Below are positions 1 through 5,950 of a DNA stretch of 15,316 nt, piece after piece. This DNA comes from DASXTB01 sp036505615 (GTDB lineage: Bacteria > Acidobacteriota > UBA6911 > JACQSX01): the NCBI GenBank assembly GCA_036505615.1, contig DASXTB010000298.1:1-15316 (forward strand), read 5' to 3'. Under the pieces are notes generated by a model. It searched no databases. It worked only from the letters and a program-made list of their open reading frames with translations, and was not told where the DNA came from. The translations under genes were made by a program, and so were the position numbers. Numbering within the stretch: position 1 is the stretch's first letter; each line of letters begins with the position of its first letter.

Positions 1-1
1 G

Positions 2-68
2 GGCCGGGGGATGGGCGCGATGAACTGCTTCGCACGTCACACTGCAAGTCGGTGCCCATCCCCCGACC
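2..68. repeat. Inverted repeat, 15-bp arms
   Basis: Arms at 2-16 and 54-68 pair with one mismatch (core GGGGGATGGGC against GCCCATCCCCC), with a 37-nt loop. It is followed at about 79-104 by a GTAAATCCGTGTAATCTG-type motif of the kind often scattered between genes in such genomes. It could be a REP-like unit or part of a structured transcript cut by the window edge. No T-tract follows, so a terminator is not supported. Nothing coding is convincing between 70 and 278. Confidence 0.5.
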
Positions 69-238
69 CCGATCTTATCCGCGTAAATCCGTGTAATCTG
101 TGGCCCGTTCTTTCGGTTCACGAATTATACGGGGTAAGGCCGGGATTAGGAAGAACATAGAAGCAGAGCGCCAAAGGTGCGACATTGAGCGAAGGACGAT
201 TCTCTGTTCTCCACATAAGATTGCAAATATCAAATGCC

Positions 239-251
239 GCGCCTTCGGCGC
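239..251. repeat. Short GC hairpin downstream of the BON gene
   Basis: GCGCC-TTC-GGCGC is a perfect 5-bp stem with a TTC loop, followed on the plus strand by TCCGGTTCTTTTT. It lies about 28 nt past the stop of the minus-strand BON gene. On the minus strand no T-run follows, so it is not a canonical terminator for that gene. The TTC loop resembles the REP-like hairpins at 5648-5849. Confidence 0.4.
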
Positions 252-278
252 TCCGGTTCTTTTTGAATTACGCCCTTC

Positions 279-878
279 TTATCTCTCCACCACCAGGTTG
301 TTAGTTACGCTGAAGACGCTAGGAACACCGTGAGCCACAATTCCGGCTTGGTTTTTGTCTGACTCGGTCGCGACCACTCCCACCAGAGTGAGGTTGCCAT
401 TCTTGACGATGATGTGAATCGGCGGTACAGCCATCATCGCATATCGATCCAACCCGGGCCGGGAGAATATAGCCCGATAGGCTGCGAACCGGATCCGGTC
501 GTCATTGGGAGACAACGGAAGCACTTCAATGTTGTTGATAACCCTGGATACTTCCTCCACTTTCTTGACCCTCGCTTCGGCGTCCGACTTGAGGGTAGGA
601 CGAGTGACCTGTCCGGACAGAATTACGGTATCACCCCGGACCTCATAGGCGAGGTTGTCGAAAACGCCGTACCAGGGGAGCATAACCAACTGGTGGCGCA
701 CTTCCTCGGCCAAGCGCCCCTCATTTACCGGCTTTTGCGACGAACCAGGTTTCATTTTCGATTGTTTGTCGCCTGCCCAAGCAGGGGCCACAAGCAGCCC
801 TACCGCCAGAGCGCAGCACAACATCCACTCGGTCAACTGAAGAACTATGTTGGCTTTAGATTTCAGATTGTTTTTCAT
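279..878 (-). CDS. Secreted BON-domain protein
   Basis: 199 residues. Residues 1-36 form a Sec signal peptide: basic start, hydrophobic core, and AWA-G cleavage near residue 36. Two BON-like modules follow, at about 54-120 and 125-198; the second is weaker. The first carries the typical pattern of a strand ending GDTVILSGQV, then a helix with VKKVEEVSRVINNIEV. BON domains are thought to bind phospholipids or other envelope ligands, and the two-BON layout recalls OsmY-like periplasmic proteins. The start is fixed by GAGGAGG, five bases before the ATG at 878. The gene is divergent from speA, with about 280 bp between them. Identification as BON is by pattern; the cellular role is inferred. Confidence 0.85.
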   Translation of the reverse strand: MKNNLKSKANIVLQLTEWMLCCALAVGLLVAPAWAGDKQSKMKPGSSQKPVNEGRLAEEVRHQLVMLPWYGVFDNLAYEVRGDTVILSGQVTRPTLKSDAEARVKKVEEVSRVINNIEVLPLSPNDDRIRFAAYRAIFSRPGLDRYAMMAVPPIHIIVKNGNLTLVGVVATESDKNQAGIVAHGVPSVFSVTNNLVVER

Positions 879-1161
879 GAATTTCCTCCTCGAGTCTAGT
901 TTCAGGACAGAGAGGCCTTACGATTCGCAAGAACTCTCTATTATTTGGACGATCCGGAACGCCTCCAGGTTGCTCCTATTTCACTCTATCCTGGTCTGCA
1001 AATCTGAAATACGGAAGGGTTTGTTCCCTAGGAGAATTTCAAAAAAGCTTGAGTATCGCGCTTTTTTTTAAATCTTCGATTGCAGCGGAGGCATAAGACC
1101 AGTAAATTGTGACTTATGTATCCAATTTGCTACCCCATTGACTGCGAGGATCTGTGACTTA

Positions 1162-3312
1162 ATGAGAGACGAGCCGGACGAGCAGGTAAAAACTCGAACC
1201 AACGGCTGGGATATCGATCAAGCGACTTACCTGTACGACATCGATCGCTGGGGCTGCGGCTATTTCTATATAAGCGAAAAGGGGCGCGTGGCAGTGCGCC
1301 CCGTTTACGAGAGCAGTCAATCCATCGATATCTACGATATCGTCACCGAAATGAAGGCGCGCGGCATTCAGCTTCCATGCCTTATCCGCTTTCAAGATCT
1401 TCTTAAGACCCGCGTCATCGAGTTGAACGAGGCCTTCCGCCAGGCAATCGTTGAGTACGAATATATGAACGTCTATCGGGGCGTGTACCCGATCAAGGTC
1501 AACCAACTCCATGAGGTCGTGGAGGAGATCATTGAGGCGGGAGCCCCGTATGACTTCGGCCTGGAATGCGGTTCCAAGGCGGAGTTGCTGGCGACGCTGG
1601 CTCACCTGGACCGCGATGACATGCTGTTGATCTGCAACGGTTATAAAGACCAGACGATGATGGCCCTAATGCTGGCCGGGCGGCAACTGGGCAAGGATGT
1701 CATTCCGGTATTGGAAAAGAGGCGTGAATTCGACGACCTGGTGACCATCGCCGAGGCGATGCAAGTCAAGCCGGCATTCGGTGTTCGCGTCCGCCTGACT
1801 ACCGAAGGAAGTGGTCGCTGGGCCGAATCGGGAGGCGAACAGTCCAAGTTCGGCGTAACACTGCTGGAGATATTGGACATCGTCAAGAACCTAAAGGAGC
1901 GAGGGCAGACCGATAGTTTCCAGCTGCTGCACTTCCATCTGGGATCGCAGATGAACGATATTCTGACGGTGAAGTCGGCAGTGCGGGAGGCAACCCGCAT
2001 CTACGCGAAACTGGTTCAGATGGGAGTTCCGATCCGCTATCTGGATATTGGAGGCGGCTTGGGAGTTTCCTACCAGGGGACCCGATCCGGGCGTGAGCAG
2101 GAAATTAATTATACGCTGCAAGAATACGTCAACGGCGTAGTCTACACGGTTAAGGAAATCTGCGACGGCGAGGACGTGCCGCATCCAACATTGGTTTCAG
2201 AGAGCGGCCGCTCTATCACCGCTTATCACTCAATGCTGGTGGTCGGTGTTTTAGGTGCGACCACGCGGGCGCGAGAAACGGAGACCAACGCTTTAGAAGT
2301 CGGCGAACACGATCACGAGTCGGTCTCGGAGCTGCTCGATTTGAACAGGCAGATAGAGGACGACGTCGACCTGTCGCAGATTCTGGAGATTTATCATGAC
2401 GCTATGCAGCGGCGCGGTGAGGCTAATTTACTTTTCTCGCTAGGGTACCTCTCGCTACAGGAAAAGGCGAAAGTAGAGCAGCTTTACTGGCGAGTCACCG
2501 GCAAGATTGCAGAGCGCATCCGGGGGATTGATGAAGAAGACCTGCCGGACGATCTGCGCAAGCTTCACTTGATGTTCACAGATCAATACATTTGTGACTT
2601 CTCCGTCTTCCAGAGCATGTTGGACCACTGGGCCATCGACCAGCTGTTCCCGGTGATGCCGCTGCACCGGCTCGACGAGGCGCCCACGCGCCAGGGAATC
2701 CTGGTTGATTTGACCTGCGACAGTGACGGGAAGGTCGATACCTTTGTGGATATCGGCGGACCCAAGCCCTATCTGGATTTGCATCCGGTGACGGAAAATG
2801 AGCCTTACTTCCTGGGCTTGTTCCTGATGGGAGCCTATCAGGACATTTTGGGGGACATGCACAACCTGTTTGGGCGCGTAAACGAAGTTCATGTCTATGC
2901 CGATCCCGAGGAGCCCAACGGTTTTTACATTGAAAAATTCATCCCGGGCACTACGGTTGAAGAAGCGGTCCAGCTGGTCCAATATTTCTCCAGCGACCTG
3001 AAGAAGCGCATGGATAAGATCGTGCAGCGCCAAGTCAAAAACAAGAACCTACGCGCCGGAGAAGGAATGCGCATTCTGGAACAGTACAATTCGGCGCTGA
3101 CCGAATCAACCTATTACAACTTTTGGCAAAATGGCCTGCCCCGCCTTGCCGTTCGCGAACCGGTGGAAACCCCTGCTGAAAATACTTCAACCAATGGCGC
3201 GAACGGATCAAGCCTGGCCGCCACGGGAACCAACGGCCAGTCTGCGCAAGTTGAGAATGCGCCCGCCGAGCGCCTGACCACTCCGACGAAAGCGGAAGGC
3301 GGAAAGCAGTAG
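1162..3312 (+). CDS. speA: Biosynthetic arginine decarboxylase
   Basis: 716 residues from the ATG at 1162. A TTG at 1138 would add eight residues but lacks a ribosome-binding site, whereas GCGAGGA lies about 12 nt before this ATG. The protein decarboxylates arginine to agmatine, the first step of the agmatine route to putrescine, using PLP in the cytoplasm. The fold-III barrel carries the PLP lysine in YPIKVNQ (K112). HFHLGSQ, DIGGGLGVSY (phosphate-binding glycines) and SESGRS follow in family order. The C-terminal half has LTCDSDGKVD, with the catalytic cysteine, and a long FIPGTTVEEAV tail region. The family is usually 630-660 residues. The last 55 or so residues here are a low-complexity Asn/Thr/Ala/Gly tail, and the TAG stop is the last three bases of the first heptamer of the next array. 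Confidence 0.95.
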   Translation: MRDEPDEQVKTRTNGWDIDQATYLYDIDRWGCGYFYISEKGRVAVRPVYESSQSIDIYDIVTEMKARGIQLPCLIRFQDLLKTRVIELNEAFRQAIVEYEYMNVYRGVYPIKVNQLHEVVEEIIEAGAPYDFGLECGSKAELLATLAHLDRDDMLLICNGYKDQTMMALMLAGRQLGKDVIPVLEKRREFDDLVTIAEAMQVKPAFGVRVRLTTEGSGRWAESGGEQSKFGVTLLEILDIVKNLKERGQTDSFQLLHFHLGSQMNDILTVKSAVREATRIYAKLVQMGVPIRYLDIGGGLGVSYQGTRSGREQEINYTLQEYVNGVVYTVKEICDGEDVPHPTLVSESGRSITAYHSMLVVGVLGATTRARETETNALEVGEHDHESVSELLDLNRQIEDDVDLSQILEIYHDAMQRRGEANLLFSLGYLSLQEKAKVEQLYWRVTGKIAERIRGIDEEDLPDDLRKLHLMFTDQYICDFSVFQSMLDHWAIDQLFPVMPLHRLDEAPTRQGILVDLTCDSDGKVDTFVDIGGPKPYLDLHPVTENEPYFLGLFLMGAYQDILGDMHNLFGRVNEVHVYADPEEPNGFYIEKFIPGTTVEEAVQLVQYFSSDLKKRMDKIVQRQVKNKNLRAGEGMRILEQYNSALTESTYYNFWQNGLPRLAVREPVETPAENTSTNGANGSSLAATGTNGQSAQVENAPAERLTTPTKAEGGKQ

Positions 3313-3431
3313 GCAGGAGGCAGGCGGCAGGAGGCAGGAAGCAGGAGGCAGGACGCAGGAAGCAGGAGGCAGGAAGCGGGAGGCAGGCGGCAGGAAGCAG
3401 GAGGCAGGAGGCAGGATGCAGGAGGCAGTTA
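3306..3431. repeat. Heptamer array A-left, 18 units
   Basis: Eighteen consecutive 7-bp units in unbroken register, 126 bp exactly. The consensus is GCAGG-A-(G/A), with position 7 the most variable (G, A, C or T). The first unit is GCAGTAG, supplying the speA stop. The last is GCAGTTA, which on the minus strand supplies the TAA stop of the 58-residue ORF. It pairs in inverted orientation with the CTGCCTC array at 3671-3850. Confidence 0.95.
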
Positions 3432-3605
3432 GGCCTGAGTGAATCTCTCTGGATCGGCGAGCATACCTCCTAACATTCTTCCTACTTCTTCGCATTCGGC
3501 TAGCAGTCTGGCGTGGTAGTCGCAAGCCAAATAACCACAGTCTCGGGCAAAGTAGACCTTTAGATCGCTGAATCCTTGAGCCATTGGCATCTCCAACGAG
3601 GGCAT
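3429..3605 (-). CDS. Small S23/Avd-like four-helix-bundle fragment
   Basis: 58 residues, ATG at 3605, preceded by AGAGGG with a 9-nt spacer, a good ribosome-binding site. The ORF ends with TAA in the last unit of the flanking heptamer array. Residues 13-55 fit the C-terminal half of the 23S-rRNA-intervening-sequence protein family (S23, related to Avd of diversity-generating retroelements). Key matches are DLKVYFARDCGYL, then LLAECEEVGRMLGGML, equivalent to the family's LGYL helix and the EEVGRML final helix. Full-length members are about 115-130 residues, so the N-terminal two helices are missing. The region where they should be (3606-3850) holds unrelated sequence and an array. It may be a decayed copy or a genuine short variant. 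Function is unknown. The assignment is by motif memory, without alignment. Confidence 0.6.
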   Translation of the reverse strand: MPSLEMPMAQGFSDLKVYFARDCGYLACDYHARLLAECEEVGRMLGGMLADPERFTQA

Positions 3606-3670
3606 CTTGTCATGCCCTCTTGCAATACCAAACGGCCCAGGGATCGATTTTGCGAACTTTTTTTACAATC

Positions 3671-3850
3671 GCTTGCCGTCTGCCTCCTTCCTCCTGCTTT
3701 CTGCCGCCTGTGCCTCCTGCTTCCCGCCTCCTGCCTCTCCTGCCTCCTGCTTCCTGCCTCCTGCCGCCTGCCTCCTGCTTCCTGCCTCCTGCCTCCTGCC
3801 TCCTGCTTCCTGCCTCCCGCCGCCTGCCGTCTGCCTCCTGCCTCCTGCCG
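3671..3850. repeat. Heptamer array A-right, inverted
   Basis: About 180 bp of TCCTGCC/TCCTGCT-type 7-bp units with a few slips (for example 9-nt and 5-nt steps near 3706-3740). It is the reverse complement of the GCAGGAG words of the array at 3306-3431. The two arrays flank 240 bp and could pair as a long imperfect stem. Open frames through it give Leu/Pro/Ser/Cys-rich peptides with 7-residue periodicity, which are artefacts of the repeat. It ends 45 bp before the next start codon. Confidence 0.9.
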
Positions 3851-3894
3851 TTCAGCTTCCGTCCTCAACAGAGCTTCGTGTTATATTTCCAGTC

Positions 3895-4257
3895 ATGTCA
3901 AACGACAGAAGGGTCCTGCTGTTTATTACCGACAAAGTCCTGATGAAAGCATTGACGGAGGATTTGAGGCGGTCCGGATACCTGGTGGATCGCTGTGAGA
4001 ACCTCGAGACCTGCGAGCATGTAAATTCTTTTTACGACCACGACATTGCCTTCCTCCAGGCTGATGACGACGATTTGGAAACAATCCAGACAGCGGCAGG
4101 CTTTGTCACCCCTGGCGCCCGGTTGATCGTCATCATGGAGGAACCGGACGCGGAAATCACCGAGAAGCTGGAGATGCAGGGAATGCAGGTAGTCCCGCGG
4201 CCGCGCGACTCAATTACGCTTGTCGAATTGCTGGAAGAAGATGGGAATGTCGAATGA
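3895..4257 (+). CDS. Degenerate receiver-like protein
   Basis: 120 residues from ATG 3895. The open frame extends upstream through the heptamer array, but that part is repeat translation. The layout matches a CheY-type receiver fold: strand RRVLLFIT (5-12), helix with LTEDLRRSGY, strand YLVDRCEN, strand DIAFLQAD (50-57), strand ARLIVIME (75-82), strand MQVVPRPR (97-104). The phosphorylation residues are absent. The acidic pair is reduced to D13, the acceptor position is Q55, and the conserved lysine of KP is replaced by arginine. This suggests a phosphorylation-independent pseudo-receiver acting by protein contacts. No Shine-Dalgarno is seen; TTATAT at 3881-3886 lies 8 nt before the ATG, so a leaderless mRNA is possible. 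The final codons GTC-GAA-TGA belong to the next heptamer array. Confidence 0.7.
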   Translation: MSNDRRVLLFITDKVLMKALTEDLRRSGYLVDRCENLETCEHVNSFYDHDIAFLQADDDDLETIQTAAGFVTPGARLIVIMEEPDAEITEKLEMQGMQVVPRPRDSITLVELLEEDGNVE

Positions 4258-4342
4258 CGAATCCCGAATGACGAATTTCGAGTGCGGAATTTCGAATGCC
4301 GAATTTCGAATGACGATTGCCGAATGACGAATTTCCAATGAC
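4245..4342. repeat. Heptamer array B-left, 14 units
   Basis: Fourteen 7-bp units in perfect register, consensus GAAT-NN-C: GAATGAC, GAATTTC, GAATGCC and GAATCCC recur. Positions 1-4 and 7 are nearly fixed and positions 5-6 vary. The stop TGA of the receiver-like gene (4255-4257) lies inside the second unit. A 44-bp non-repeat spacer (4343-4386) separates it from the inverted partner at 4387-4435. Confidence 0.95.
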
Positions 4343-4386
4343 AACAAGCCAGTTCCTCGCCGCCGGCAATTCCGAATCAAAAGCTT

Positions 4387-4435
4387 CATTCGTCATTCGA
4401 AATTCGTCATTCGGCAGTCGGCAGTTGGCATTCGT
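4387..4435. repeat. Heptamer array B-right, 7 units, inverted
   Basis: Seven units in register (CATTCGT, CATTCGA, AATTCGT, CATTCGG, CAGTCGG, CAGTTGG, CATTCGT), the inverted counterpart of the GAATGAC words at 4245-4342. On the minus strand these bases encode the last eight or so residues of the FAD subunit and its TGA stop at 4407-4409. Confidence 0.92.
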
Positions 4436-5408
4436 AAAGTGCGCGGCGCGTGAAGATCCTGACCATGGACTTGCGCCAGCTCATGTCCAGATCGGTATTG
4501 TCAAGCGGTTTGGCTCGTTTCCATGCCGCTTCTGCCGCGGCCTCAATGCAATCGGCATTCAACCTTTTGCCCCGCAATATTTCGCGGGCGGCAGTTACTT
4601 CAAAAGGGTAGGGGGCAACAGCCGTGATGGAGATTCTGCCTTCTTCTACTACCGCCTTATCTTTCACGTCTGGTCGTATCCAAACGGCCACTCCAAGGAT
4701 GGGAAAATCGATCGAGCCGCGGCGCCTCAGTTTCTTGTAGACCATCCGATCTCCATTTGCCGCCGGCAGATGAACCTCAATTAACATCTCATCTTCCCGC
4801 TTGGTCAGGAATTCTATTCCGTCATTGGCGTAGAGATCGGCCACTCGTAGCATCCGCTCTCCTTGGCTCGAAAGCAGCTTTACTCTGGCATCCAGAGCGA
4901 TCATTACCGGCGCGAGGTCTGAGGAAGCGATGGCCCAACAGCGCGGGCTTGAAGGAGCAACCCAACAAATACCGCCATCCTTTTTCAGGCAGAAATCAAC
5001 CGACTTGCGCCACTCATAGGTTTGATCGTAATAGGTGCAGCGCGTGTCCACACACAGATTGCCGCCCAGAGTGCCGGCATTGCGGATTGGTGGAGAGGAA
5101 ATCGACCGGGCAGCAGAAGCGACCGCGGGATAGGCCTGATTCAAAGCCGGGTGGCGCTCCAGTTCCACCAGCGTGACGCCAGCTCCGATGACCATCCCTT
5201 GTGGCGGCGATCCCTCGATTCGATGCAAATTGTCAAGCTGGCGAATGCCGATAATTGTTTGAGGTGTCATCTGACGCCGTTTCATTTTCGGGAACAAATC
5301 AGTTCCACCGGCGGCCAGGGCAGCCGAAGGCCCTTCACCGGCAAGCATGGCAACGGCCTCGCGTTCGTTCTTAGGTTGCAGATACTTGAACTTCGGTAAT
5401 CGCAGCAT
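4407..5408 (-). CDS. FAD subunit, HcrB-like, with 4Fe-4S insertion
   Basis: 333 residues. FAD-binding subunit of a xanthine-oxidase-family molybdenum hydroxylase, carrying electrons between the Fe-S subunit and FAD. Residues 1-165 form the FAD-binding domain: LAAGGTDLFPKMK (phosphate-binding), then IRNAGTLGGNL. The rest is the CO-dehydrogenase-flavoprotein C-terminal domain. Residues 120-160 are an insertion with C124, C140, C148 and C157. Their 16-8-9 spacing is that of the extra [4Fe-4S] cluster in Thauera 4-hydroxybenzoyl-CoA reductase beta (C122, C138, C146, C155). This points to HcrB rather than ordinary XdhB. The start at 5408 matches the family N-terminus MLRLPKFKYL, but no Shine-Dalgarno precedes it because a heptamer array begins 7 nt upstream. 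The last residues, ECQLPTAE, come from an array. Confidence 0.92.
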   Translation of the reverse strand: MLRLPKFKYLQPKNEREAVAMLAGEGPSAALAAGGTDLFPKMKRRQMTPQTIIGIRQLDNLHRIEGSPPQGMVIGAGVTLVELERHPALNQAYPAVASAARSISSPPIRNAGTLGGNLCVDTRCTYYDQTYEWRKSVDFCLKKDGGICWVAPSSPRCWAIASSDLAPVMIALDARVKLLSSQGERMLRVADLYANDGIEFLTKREDEMLIEVHLPAANGDRMVYKKLRRRGSIDFPILGVAVWIRPDVKDKAVVEEGRISITAVAPYPFEVTAAREILRGKRLNADCIEAAAEAAWKRAKPLDNTDLDMSWRKSMVRIFTRRALYECQLPTAE

Positions 5409-5414
5409 AGAAGT

Positions 5415-5456
5415 AGTTGCCAGTTAGCAGTTGCCAGTTGCCAGTTGCCAGTTCCT
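5415..5456. repeat. Heptamer array C-left, 6 units
   Basis: Six units in register: AGTTGCC, AGTTAGC, AGTTGCC three times, AGTTCCT. It lies directly upstream of the FAD-subunit ATG, where a ribosome-binding site would be expected. Its inverted partner is at 5914-5948, so the pair brackets the 460-bp interior between the molybdopterin and FAD subunit genes. Confidence 0.92.
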
Positions 5457-5561
5457 AGGTTTCCTTGATGCGCATAAAGGTACAAATAGATCAAATTTTG
5501 GTCGTCAGTTCATCGTTCAGTGAGAGACCATGCTGTGCCAGATTGTACCCCTTTGAAAAAA

Positions 5562-5849
5562 CCCGGAGGTTTTTAGAATATAGCCGGCGGCAAAGCCCGG
5601 GTTGTTGGCGCGCGACGCCGCCGGTGGACAGCCCCAATTAAATCACCCGACGCTGAAAGCGTCGCACAACGTATGTGCTAGAGATTACACGCGTCGCCTG
5701 AGACGCCTGCCTTGGCCAGCATCCGCACAACTCTTCTTCTTCCGCCCCCTTCAGGGCGGATTGTTTTCTGGGCCGGCTCACCGGCGGCGTCGCGCGCAAA
5801 AGAACGCGCGCTTTGCCGCCGGCTATATTCTTCAAACCTTTCAGGTTTG
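5562..5849. repeat. BIME-like composite palindromic element
   Basis: Two nested perfect inverted repeats: 21-bp arms at 5576-5596 and 5810-5830, and 19-bp arms at 5608-5626 and 5779-5797, with 11-nt and 12-nt gaps on the two sides. Inside lie small hairpins CGACGCT-GAA-AGCGTCG (5648-5664), GCGTC-GCCTGA-GACGC (5691-5706) and TCCGCCC-CCTTCA-GGGCGGA (5741-5760). A further hairpin, CAAACCT-TTC-AGGTTTG (5833-5849), flanks it. This is the layout of clustered REP/BIME elements that RAYT-type transposases mobilise; no transposase gene is present here. Open frames across it are not convincing as genes. The flanks 5457-5561 and 5850-5913 hold nothing recognised. Confidence 0.8.
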
Positions 5850-5913
5850 GGCGGCATGCCATATCTCTTGGCGGTATGAGGTCGTTCACTACATCCCATT
5901 TCCCTTTTGTCAG

Positions 5914-5948
5914 TAACTGGGAACCAGCTACTGGCAACTGGCAACTGC
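5914..5948. repeat. Heptamer array C-right, 5 units, inverted
   Basis: TAACTGG, GAACCAG, CTACTGG, CAACTGG and CAACTGC in register, the inverse of the AGTTGCC words at 5415-5456; the second unit is diverged. It ends two bases before the stop codon (5951-5953) of the molybdopterin subunit gene. Confidence 0.85.
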
Positions 5949-5950
5949 TT

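Noticed and set aside
100..333. 77-residue plus-strand ORF
   Set aside because: No ribosome-binding site, no recognisable motifs, and it crosses a GC hairpin and the end of the BON gene.
414..1071. Plus-strand ORFs opposite and beside the BON gene
   Set aside because: The opposite strand has a signal peptide, BON pattern and strong ribosome-binding site; these frames have none.
1159..3033. Minus-strand ORFs opposite speA
   Set aside because: Shadow frames of a well-conserved gene with all family motifs on the plus strand.
3306..3850. CRISPR array
   Set aside because: Units are 7 bp and contiguous, with no spacers and no cas genes.
3576..3894. Plus-strand open frames rich in Leu, Pro, Ser and Cys, and the N-terminal extension of the receiver-like ORF
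   Set aside because: They are translations of the inverted heptamer array with strict 7-residue periodicity; all frames stay open because the repeat lacks stops.
3306..4435. Diversity-generating retroelement, suggested by the Avd-like ORF
   Set aside because: No reverse transcriptase, no template/variable repeat pair, and variability is not adenine-specific.
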